Below are positions 1 to 6,088 of a stretch of DNA of 31,198 bases, one piece after another. The notes under the pieces are model-generated. The model did no database searches and was not told where the DNA came from. It was given only the letters and a program-made list of their open reading frames with translations. The stretch spans positions 1 through 31,198 of the forward strand of contig JAZDJJ010000009.1 in assembly GCA_043804035.1 (NCBI GenBank), written 5' to 3'. The translations under genes were made by a program, and so were the position numbers. The DNA is from JAZDJJ01 sp043804035. Lineage in GTDB: Bacteria > Bacteroidota > Bacteroidia > Palsa-948. Numbering within the stretch: the stretch's first letter is position 1; the number at the start of each line of letters is the position of its first letter.

Positions 1-2
1 GT

Positions 3-86
3 CAACGCACAGAAGTTCTTTTATCCTGTAAAATTCTCAACAAGATGGCTGCTTGTGGAATGCCGGTAAGTGTAAAAATTAAATAA
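3..86 (+). other. Possible 3' end of a plus-strand gene cut by the window edge
   Basis: Frame 3 from the left edge is open for 27 codons and ends with a TAA at 84-86; the visible C-terminus reads ...NKMAACGMPVSVKIK. Frame 1 is also open for 22 codons (ends at 69), so the frame choice is uncertain. I do not recognise the product. If real, it converges with the minus-strand peptide cluster that ends at 111. Confidence 0.2.
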
Positions 87-110
87 TAGAAAATTGGATA
101 GGAAAACTTT

Positions 111-281
111 TTAAAAAAAATTATTCGTGCAACAAAGCCCATCCGCATTAGGAATTCTTACAAGTTTTCGATTGGCAAATGGAAATACTTTTTTATATGT
201 ATTGTTATGCTTTTGCGCATATACTTTACAAGGAACAATAAAAAAAAGAAATAATCCAAAAAAAAATAAAAACTTTTTCAT
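111..281 (-). CDS. Small secreted peptide of unknown function (56 aa)
   Basis: Starting at the ATG at 281, the product begins MKKFLFFFGLFLFF and has a textbook signal peptide: a Lys-Lys start, a strongly hydrophobic core and a VYAQ cleavage site. This leaves a mature part of about 34 residues that ends in LCCTNNFF. A longer reading from 326 adds 15 residues and spoils the signal peptide, so 281 is preferred. It lies 19 nt after the stop of the VKOR fusion gene on the same strand, so it is probably the last gene of that operon. I do not recognise a family. The two adjacent cysteines near the C-terminus fit a locus devoted to thiol chemistry, but this is inference; it may also be a non-coding tail. 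Confidence 0.4.
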   Translation of the reverse strand: MKKFLFFFGLFLFFIVPCKVYAQKHNNTYKKVFPFANRKLVRIPNADGLCCTNNFF

Positions 282-300
282 ATTCAACAAATCCGGTTTA

Positions 301-1899
301 TTAAAACACATCTTTAAGGTCATCAAGATATCTCAAACTCGGTAATTGCTTGCCATTTATAAACACTGTTGGTGTATATGTAATTTCACCTGTCTTACAC
401 CAATTCCTCATCTCATCAATTTTAGCCACCTGATTTTCTAATATATCCTCTGTCAATGGGAAGTTTTGTTTCAAGGTATCATAATTCCTGGTTTCGTTTA
501 AATACCAATAGTCCATTGCTTCTTCCACTTGCTTGCCATTTCCCTGTTCAGCCAAAGCCAGAAAATGCTTAACCGGCAATCTTCGTTCATCTTCTTTATC
601 ATTTGTAACATTATAGATAATAACTAATCTTACTTTATTATTGTTACTTAATATTTCATTAAATATTGCATACGAAGTAAAACAGTATTTACAAGCAGGA
701 CTACATACTTTCAGAATAATATTTTCTGCTTTAGGATCCCCTTTATGTATACCTAAGTTTTGCCAGCCATCCGGAGCATCTGCTTGCTCTGCCAATATTA
801 AATTAAAAACATCTTGCCGTGCGAATAATCTCTTATATGCGGATAAAAAATTATCTGCATCATTTGCCTTAACTATAATCGGCTTTAATACATACCATAA
901 TATTATAGGGAAAATCGCACATCCACTAAAAAAAACAATGTTGATTTTATTAAAATGTATGACAAAGTTCCCAAACATTAAGGTCCAAGATAAGTTTAGA
1001 AAAAGAACTGCTTGAACAAACAAGCATAAACGGCACCATTGCTTAATCACCATGTGTTGATATAGCAAACTGAAAGGTATATACATTGCTGCCAAAACAG
1101 ATATATACGATATATATGAAATTTTTTCAATAAATTGAACACCCGGCATTAGAAGGAATAATGCAAAAAAACAGAAGTAGAAAAAACCAATCTCACCCCA
1201 GGAAATGCCAAACAACTTAGCCGCCTTACTTTTTAAAACAGCATTGCAGTTTGTTTTAATACCACCAGTACAAATATTTTTAACAAAAGTATTGGACTCA
1301 TCCACTTCATAAATTAAAAGCAAAACAGATACAAATAATCCTATGAATGTAAATAAAAGAAAGATTGAGGATGCAATAAGATTATTTGAAGAAATAACAT
1401 AATTAAAAATCCCATTAATTAAAATCAAACTGAATCCAAACAACAACAAATACTTTTTATTTCTATCCAGAACCACTGCCTTTTTATTTTTGTCAAAATC
1501 TCTTTCCTTACTCTTATTATTTACTTGAGCCAAAAGAACAACATTTGACCATTTCTCAATAAAATCATCTTTTGCGATTGTTTTTTCTTTCTCATAATAA
1601 TAGGTTACAGAATTATTTGTGATTTTAGTAACATTGACAAAATCTTTCGCCCCTATTTCCGGAATTTTGAGATAAGCCAAAAATGGCAATGGCAATTCAT
1701 CTAATTGCTCTTTTTCAATTTGCAATCCTTTATTCTCAATATTATACCAGTTAAAAACTTCACTAATACTATATAAACTTGGATAATAAGGGTTTGCTTC
1801 TAATCGTTGTTTCAATATTCTTTTGGTAAATGGAAAATTTAATGTTTTCAAAAAGTTGGTTACAACGGAAATTAAACCTGTATTAAATTCTTGTGCCAT
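301..1899 (-). CDS. C39-like / vitamin K epoxide reductase / thioredoxin fusion protein (532 aa)
   Basis: A membrane oxidoreductase expected to make disulfide bonds in the periplasm using quinone as oxidant. Residues about 5-125 resemble the peptidase C39 fold of GG-peptide exporters but contain no cysteine, and the usual catalytic His position reads D86 (DFVNV), so the domain looks catalytically dead. Residues about 148-345 carry several membrane segments and the VKOR signature: loop cysteines C210 and C218 and the active-site pair C289/C292 in WCRLC. Residues about 370-532 are a DsbA-like thioredoxin domain with C403/C406 (CKYC), a nearby C399, and the cis-proline segment YTPTVFING. All redox cysteines are present. 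The ATG at 1899 follows the OmpA-like gene by 24 nt, indicating one transcript with the TlpA and OmpA genes and the GG peptide upstream. Its likely job is oxidative folding of the cluster peptide; that link is inference. Confidence 0.85.
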   Translation of the reverse strand: MAQEFNTGLISVVTNFLKTLNFPFTKRILKQRLEANPYYPSLYSISEVFNWYNIENKGLQIEKEQLDELPLPFLAYLKIPEIGAKDFVNVTKITNNSVTYYYEKEKTIAKDDFIEKWSNVVLLAQVNNKSKERDFDKNKKAVVLDRNKKYLLLFGFSLILINGIFNYVISSNNLIASSIFLLFTFIGLFVSVLLLIYEVDESNTFVKNICTGGIKTNCNAVLKSKAAKLFGISWGEIGFFYFCFFALFLLMPGVQFIEKISYISYISVLAAMYIPFSLLYQHMVIKQWCRLCLFVQAVLFLNLSWTLMFGNFVIHFNKINIVFFSGCAIFPIILWYVLKPIIVKANDADNFLSAYKRLFARQDVFNLILAEQADAPDGWQNLGIHKGDPKAENIILKVCSPACKYCFTSYAIFNEILSNNNKVRLVIIYNVTNDKEDERRLPVKHFLALAEQGNGKQVEEAMDYWYLNETRNYDTLKQNFPLTEDILENQVAKIDEMRNWCKTGEITYTPTVFINGKQLPSLRYLDDLKDVF

Positions 1900-1923
1900 A
1901 TTTTATCATGGATTATATTGTAA

Positions 1924-2778
1924 CTATTTTTTATCTACTATATCTGTAACTTCAATTTCTACTCTTCTATCATATTTATCAGACTTACCTGTCGGAAAAT
2001 CTGATTTTAACCCTTTAAAATCTAAACGACTTGCTTCAACACCATTTTTGATTAGATAATCATAAATAGTTTTGGCTCTTGCTTCTGATAAATTATTTTG
2101 TCCAGTATCATGATCAAATGCATCTTGACCTTTAGCCACACAACAAACGTATCCTAAAATCATTATATGGTACTTATTATTTATATGCAATGTCTTTACT
2201 AATGCATCTAGTGTTGCATGTGCAGATGGTAATAATTCATGTTTTCCGCTAACAAATAAAATATTTTCTAAAATTATTTTATCTCCAATCTGTAAATTAT
2301 ATGGCATAATACTTTCATAATCAACACTATCATTCTGAATAACATTCCTATTTTTCTGATCTATTTTGAATTCAACAACTATTTCTACTCTTCTATTAAA
2401 AGCACGTTGTTGATCAATATCTTGATTTCCAAATTCCAGAATGGGCAATTTGCCTTTCCCTTGCACTTTTGTTATTAATTTACTTTTAATATCTAACCCT
2501 GTTAAAACATCTTTTACGCAATTTGCTCTTTTAAAAGATAATGAATAATTGTATTCTTTACTGCCTAAATCGTCACAATACCCCAAAATTGAAATATGAG
2601 AAATTACAATAGTGTCTAAATTTTTAGTAAAATCTTTCAATTTTGATTTTTCAGTTACTGATAGGTTAGAACTGTCAGTAACAAAGAAAATATTACAGGA
2701 AGAAATGTTCTGTGCGGATAATATGTTTAAAAATAAAATAAATGTTATTGATATAGCGAACAGAATATTTTTGTTCAT
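1924..2778 (-). CDS. Secreted protein with two OmpA-like domains (284 aa)
   Basis: The protein begins with a signal peptide (MNKNILFAISITFILF... ending near LSAQ). Two OmpA/MotB-type peptidoglycan-binding modules follow: residues about 28-135 (ILGYCDDLGSKEYN, then an SFKRANCVKDVL helix and RRVEIVVEF) and residues about 165-284 (LFVSGKHELLPSAHATLD, ILGYVCC, LSEARAKTIYDYL, RRVEIEV). No beta-barrel precedes them, so this is a small periplasmic or surface-attached double-OmpA protein. The ATG at 2778 is 29 nt past the TlpA-like gene stop, and its own stop is 24 nt before the VKOR fusion, so it is mid-operon. It might anchor the cluster's envelope proteins to peptidoglycan; the role in the cluster is inferred from position only. 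Confidence 0.8.
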   Translation of the reverse strand: MNKNILFAISITFILFLNILSAQNISSCNIFFVTDSSNLSVTEKSKLKDFTKNLDTIVISHISILGYCDDLGSKEYNYSLSFKRANCVKDVLTGLDIKSKLITKVQGKGKLPILEFGNQDIDQQRAFNRRVEIVVEFKIDQKNRNVIQNDSVDYESIMPYNLQIGDKIILENILFVSGKHELLPSAHATLDALVKTLHINNKYHIMILGYVCCVAKGQDAFDHDTGQNNLSEARAKTIYDYLIKNGVEASRLDFKGLKSDFPTGKSDKYDRRVEIEVTDIVDKK

Positions 2779-2807
2779 AGTTAATTATACTAAAGAAACT
2801 TTATCTA

Positions 2808-4208
2808 TTATTTTAATAGCATTTTCTCTATTAATCCTCTTACTTTTTGATCCGATGGGGTTGCTGCAAAAGCATCTGCAATATTCCCATGTTTATCAAT
2901 AATAATATATCGCGGGATGCCGGTAATTTTATATAATTCTTTAAATGATTGATCCACTACCCTGATTTGAATACCTTTCAATTCCTGATGTTGAGTTACA
3001 TATTTTCTCCAATCATTCTCCTTTTGATCAATGGAAATGAACAGGAAGACTACATTCTTATTATTTTTAAATGACTCCTGCAAATTATGAGTTAGTGGTA
3101 ATGCTGCTATACATGGTCCACACCATGTAGCCCAAACATCTATGAAAACTACTTTGCCTTTCAAATCGCTTAATGAATATATTTCTCCTTCCAGTGTTGT
3201 GCCTTGAAAATGAGGGGCAGGATTGCCTGTAGTTAGGTTATTCAGTTTTTGATATTTATCGGATAGCGTTATTAAATATTCCGAGTGTGGGTATGTTTCC
3301 TTTACCATCTTACTAATACTGTCTATATTCGATGTAAGACCATATAAATCGAGCAACCCAAATAAATTGTTAAATATTAAAAATTCTTTTATCTCTCTAC
3401 TATATTTCGTTGATTCTTTAATTTTTTCAAGTAGCATAACAGGATATAATTCTTTTTCCTGCTGATTAGCCAAACTAAATTTTGCCATATCTCGCTCACA
3501 ATTATAAATTAAAAACAATAAAAAATCAGTACAATGAGTTTTTATTAGCAAAGTATCTTTATAAATATTATTATTAAGAAGCCATAGTTTTTCTTCTAAA
3601 TTTAAACTATCAATTTCATGTTGATCGAAGCTGGACAAATACATTTGCTTCTCAAATAAAACTGATGCGTAAGCTTGATTTTTTAATAAATAATCTATTT
3701 CCTTTGTAAAAGCAATGCTATCGGAATATTTTTTGTGAAAAGCAGCATACTGTAATTCGAAAGAGTCACAAAGAGCAATAAAACTTTCTAAATCATTGGC
3801 TTTTTTTTTGCTTGAATTGACAAAATAATTTAATAATAGTTTTGATTTCAATAAATAATTATTTGGGTTATCTCCTTTTCCACTGAAAGATGCTATTCCT
3901 TTTTCCAAATTTAAAAAAAGATTATATCCGGGCTCTAAAAGGAGAGTAGATAAAATAGAATCGTTTACGCTAAAATTAACGAATAATAATTTTTTTAAAG
4001 GAATACTGACCATTCCCTCGCCATTTGAATTCAAATTAAACTTGATAATTCGAGAAAAAGGTAGATAAAATTGAAAGATGTGGTTTTTATATTTCTCGGA
4101 TTTTATTTTTATTGTGGCAGTAGAATCTTGTATATGCTCATCGCCACATCCACATACAACAATAACTAATAATAGTAATGCGGAAATAAATTTTAGATTT
4201 TTTTTCAT
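2808..4208 (-). CDS. TlpA-like thioredoxin lipoprotein (466 aa)
   Basis: A lipoprotein-type signal peptide (hydrophobic LLLLVIVVCGCG, lipid acceptor C19 or C21) is followed by about 300 residues of mostly helical sequence that I cannot assign, then a C-terminal TlpA/ResA-type thioredoxin domain from about residue 324. The redox motif WCGPC gives C363/C366, and the cis-proline is P432 in TGIPRY. Such proteins act as periplasmic thiol-disulfide reductases or isomerases. The ATG at 4208 sits after a 468-bp gap downstream of the GG-peptide gene, and the stop is 29 nt before the OmpA-like gene. Together with the VKOR fusion it gives an oxidase plus a reductase/isomerase pair in one operon, a sensible arrangement for correct folding of a multi-cysteine peptide; the pairing is inference. 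Confidence 0.85.
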   Translation of the reverse strand: MKKNLKFISALLLLVIVVCGCGDEHIQDSTATIKIKSEKYKNHIFQFYLPFSRIIKFNLNSNGEGMVSIPLKKLLFVNFSVNDSILSTLLLEPGYNLFLNLEKGIASFSGKGDNPNNYLLKSKLLLNYFVNSSKKKANDLESFIALCDSFELQYAAFHKKYSDSIAFTKEIDYLLKNQAYASVLFEKQMYLSSFDQHEIDSLNLEEKLWLLNNNIYKDTLLIKTHCTDFLLFLIYNCERDMAKFSLANQQEKELYPVMLLEKIKESTKYSREIKEFLIFNNLFGLLDLYGLTSNIDSISKMVKETYPHSEYLITLSDKYQKLNNLTTGNPAPHFQGTTLEGEIYSLSDLKGKVVFIDVWATWCGPCIAALPLTHNLQESFKNNKNVVFLFISIDQKENDWRKYVTQHQELKGIQIRVVDQSFKELYKITGIPRYIIIDKHGNIADAFAATPSDQKVRGLIEKMLLK

Positions 4209-4386
4209 ATAAAAAATTAGATCATCCTAAATACTTAAACTTTATGGCTATAATTCCCTGCCGCCCCTTGGGCGAAAAGAAAATATTCCCGTGATATCCC
4301 GTTGCTCTGCGGCGGGGGTAGTTCATTTAACCAGCTTTCAAACTAGTAATTGTCTTTTATTTTTGATAAAAGAGTTCTAATGTAGC

Positions 4387-4538
4387 AAAATGCTCCATAT
4401 CATTTTTATATAAAACAGGACTTACGCAGGAAATATTATGAAAGCCATTTTTTTGGTAGATTTTGCAGATTGAAGTTTATAAATTTCAACAATTTAAAGG
4501 TTTTGCGTAAGTCCTATAAAAATGATATGGAGCATTTT
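4387..4538. repeat. MITE-like foldback element
   Basis: Outer arms 4387-4409 and 4516-4538 are a perfect 23-bp inverted repeat, and inner arms 4417-4428 (AGGACTTACGCA) and 4504-4515 are a perfect 12-bp inverted repeat, separated by a 7-nt bulge on the left arm only. The centre is a near-palindrome around 4473-4490. The 12-bp ends recur at 5339/5478, 7973, 15459 and about 29714, and the right 26 bp (4490-4515) are identical to 15445-15470. There is no coding capacity. Probably a non-autonomous mobile element. Confidence 0.75.
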
Positions 4539-4625
4539 CAAAAATTCGTTTAAACTACAACATGGATAGTGAAGAATAATTTATTTCTCCATTGGCGACT
4601 TCATTCACTCTGTACTACGAGAGCA

Positions 4626-4663
4626 AAGAACTAGAAAATTTATTGTAATTTTTTCTGGTTCTT
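4626..4663 (-). terminator. Hairpin downstream of the GG-peptide gene
   Basis: Arms 4626-4638 (AAGAACTAGAAAA) and 4651-4663 pair at 12 of 13 positions with a 12-nt loop, beginning 14 nt after the peptide stop codon on the minus strand. There is no long U-tract after the stem, so it may be a partial terminator or an mRNA 3' stabiliser that raises peptide mRNA over the downstream genes. Confidence 0.45.
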
Positions 4664-4676
4664 AACGAACTAAGGA

Positions 4677-4874
4677 TTAATGACATATCATTATTCCATA
4701 TTCACCTCTACAATAACACCCTCCTATTGCAATAGGTGCACAACCATAATTAGGATGATCTGGTATAGTGCAAAATGTACCGCAAGGTTTTTTTTTATCT
4801 CTCCCACCTTTAATTGTTTTCATTTGTTTATTGCTAAGCAATAAACCATTGATTTCACTAAATTGTTTTTTCAT
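4677..4874 (-). CDS. Double-glycine-leader six-cysteine peptide precursor (65 aa)
   Basis: A 24-residue leader ends in MKTIKGG, the double-glycine type cut by C39 peptidases of dedicated ABC exporters and typical of Bacteroidetes natural-product precursors. The predicted 41-residue core starts RDKKKPCGTFC and has six cysteines at residues 31, 35, 45, 53, 55 and 64 (spacing C-x3-C-x9-C-x7-C-x-C-x8-C) plus many glycines, suited to three disulfides. Core Ser/Thr are few (T33, T36), so a lanthipeptide is less likely. It is the first gene of a minus-strand series with TlpA-like and VKOR fusion proteins that could supply oxidative folding. No exporter or immunity gene is recognised in the window. 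The ATG at 4874 lies in an A-rich context without a clear Shine-Dalgarno, as is common in this phylum. Function (bacteriocin or signal) is inferred. Confidence 0.75.
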   Translation of the reverse strand: MKKQFSEINGLLLSNKQMKTIKGGRDKKKPCGTFCTIPDHPNYGCAPIAIGGCYCRGEYGIMICH

Positions 4875-5003
4875 AAAAAAAATAGTATTAAAGAAATTAA
4901 TTTTAAATTTTGTTCTTCCTTCACGCGGTAAGTACGAATTTTTATAGGTTGGTTTCCTGTTAATTTTTTTGTTTGTTTGAGTGGTGCCTCCTTGTTTTAA
5001 TTG

Positions 5004-5276
5004 GTTATTCGTTATTCGTTATTCGCTATTCGCTATTCGCTATTCGCTATTCTCTTTTCACTTTTCGCTATTCTCTATTCTCTATTCACTTTTCACTATT
5101 CTCTATTCGCTATTCGCTATTCGCTATTCGCTATTCGTTATTCGCTATTCGCTATTCGCTATTCGCTATTCGCTATTCGTTATTCGTTATTCGCTATTCG
5201 CTATTCGTAATTTGTAATTCGTAATTCGTCATTCGTCATTCGTAAATCGTAAATCGTAAATCGTAAATCGTAAATC
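5004..5276. repeat. Tandem array of 39 heptamers in perfect phase
   Basis: Counting from 5004, all 273 bases divide into 39 seven-base units with no insertion or deletion. The main unit is GCTATTC with GTTATTC, TCTATTC and ACTTTTC variants; the right end changes in blocks to GTAATTC/T (3), GTCATTC (2) and GTAAATC (5). Because seven is not a multiple of three and the units lack stops, all three forward frames are open and would encode the same YSLFAIR-like repeat; I do not treat them as genes. It is a heptameric satellite that probably grows by replication slippage. Confidence 0.95.
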
Positions 5277-5338
5277 GTTTGCTTTGTGGGTGCAAAAAAA
5301 TTGAGAATAGTTTTGTTTTTTATAGTGTTTTTAGTTAT

Positions 5339-5489
5339 AGGACTTATGCAGAGTTTTCTTATTCTGCCACAAAGGCACCAAGGCACAAAGAAATTCTGGT
5401 GAATTATTCTCTTGCAAAACAAAAACTTGGTGTCTTTGTGTCTTCGTGGCATAAATGTTAGTTTATAAATGAATGTTTGCGTAAGTCCT
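5339..5489. repeat. MITE-like foldback element, second copy type
   Basis: Ends AGGACTTATGCA (5339-5350) and TGCGTAAGTCCT (5478-5489) are inverted repeats with one mismatch and match the ends of the 4387-4538 element. The interior differs completely: it contains words such as CCACAAAGGCACCAAGGCAC (about 5366-5385) and, further right, an inverted counterpart around 5429-5453, so the whole element can fold back. Confidence 0.7.
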
Positions 5490-5518
5490 GAGTTATTGTT
5501 GATTGCTTATCAAATAAA

Positions 5519-5550
5519 AATCCCTCTCCAAAAAAAATCAGAGAGGGATT
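5519..5550 (-). terminator. Strong hairpin, terminator-like on the minus strand
   Basis: A perfect 10-bp stem (5519-5528 with 5541-5550, sequence AATCCCTCTC) with a 12-nt loop. Read on the minus strand the stem is followed by a short T-rich run, so it could stop minus-strand transcription. No gene is directly served by it; it may mark a former gene end. Confidence 0.45.
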
Positions 5551-5608
5551 GATAAAAAATTGAAAATATAGTTTTGAGAAATTATTATCTGCGAAAGAAA
5601 AGTTATAC

Positions 5609-5647
5609 GGCTGTTGGGCTGTTGGGCTGTTGGGCTGTTGGGCTGTG
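5609..5647. repeat. 9-bp tandem repeat
   Basis: A GGCTGTTGG unit is repeated about 4.3 times without interruption. No coding role is visible. Confidence 0.9.
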
Positions 5648-5656
5648 TAAAATCAT

Positions 5657-5760
5657 AACTACAAAAGTAAAAAAATAATAATCAGACGAATAAATTTTTT
5701 TTATTGTAACCGCAAAAGTAAAATAATAATCAGACGAACAAATTTATTTTTTTTATTGTA
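5657..5760. repeat. Tandem duplication of about 52 bp
   Basis: Two adjacent diverged copies, about 5657-5708 and 5708-5760, share the word AATAATAATCAGACGAA followed by a T-rich run and TTATTGTAA. Confidence 0.7.
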
Positions 5761-5798
5761 AAGACAAACCTACATAAAAATTTCATTTACACATAAAT

Positions 5799-5838
5799 CA
5801 TTGTTTCATTGTTTCATTGTTTCATTGTTTCATTGTTT
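5799..5838. repeat. Octamer tandem repeat (CATTGTTT x5)
   Basis: Five exact CATTGTTT units. The same octamer occurs in the opposite orientation five times at 15390-15429 inside another repeat element, so the two loci share a repeat family. Confidence 0.85.
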
Positions 5839-5854
5839 CAATGTTCATTGTGCA

Positions 5855-5994
5855 ATTTTAAAAATACAAATAAACGTTCTTGCTCTTTGGTTACTGAGCT
5901 TGCCGAAGTAAGAGATTGCTTCACCTACGCTCCTGCCCGCAGCAGGCGGGTCGCTTTGTGTCGCAATGACGAAACCAATTTTTGGGACTACCCT
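5855..5994 (-). repeat. Dispersed repeat, single-core copy
   Basis: The reverse complement of this segment matches 24617-24855: it has the word GAAGCAATCTCTTACTTCGG, the tail ATTTTTGGGACTACCCT at its right end, and the word AAATACAAATAAACG at its left. It carries one core unit where the other copy has two, plus a GC-rich CCCGC/GGCGGG hairpin near 5935-5950. Non-coding. Confidence 0.7.
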
Positions 5995-6088
5995 AAAATA
6001 GATTTCTAAAAGTGGAATAAAATCACCATTAAAAAATTACCGAAACATAATTTCATTATCTTTATTTTTTTTCGATTTTCATAGCAAT

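Larger units (their letters stand above)
4209..4676. other. Gene-free gap between the peptide gene and its operon
   Basis: No credible gene. It holds a GC-rich stretch with a short CGCCC/GGGCG hairpin (about 4261-4320), a foldback repeat (4387-4538) and a hairpin just after the peptide gene (4626-4663). The gap separates the precursor from the TlpA, OmpA and VKOR genes, so the peptide may be transcribed partly independently of them. Confidence 0.6.
4875..6088. other. 1.2-kb repeat-rich gene-free region
   Basis: I see no real gene. It contains the 39-copy heptamer array (5004-5276), a foldback element (5339-5489), a strong hairpin (5519-5550), 9-mer repeats (5609-5647), a tandem duplication of about 52 bp (5657-5708 and 5708-5760), an octamer repeat (5799-5838) and a copy of a dispersed repeat (5855-5994). 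Open frames across the arrays are by-products of repeats without stop codons. Confidence 0.75.

Noticed and set aside
4677..4874. Lanthipeptide or radical-SAM-modified peptide as the product type
   Set aside because: No LanM/LanB, radical SAM or grasp enzyme is nearby and the core has few Ser/Thr; disulfide formation fits the neighbours better.
4973..5224. Three overlapping plus-strand open frames encoding YSLFAIR-type repeats
   Set aside because: They are by-products of a seven-base repeat without stop codons, open in all three frames; no start signal or family.
5201..5452. Minus-strand frame ending in ITNYE/LRFTIYDL repeats
   Set aside because: Translation of the heptamer array and the adjacent foldback element; such peptides are typical false genes of Bacteroidota repeats.
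5855..6009. Plus-strand frame with VTELAEVRDCF words
   Set aside because: Translated dispersed repeat; the same words come from the other copy near 24700.
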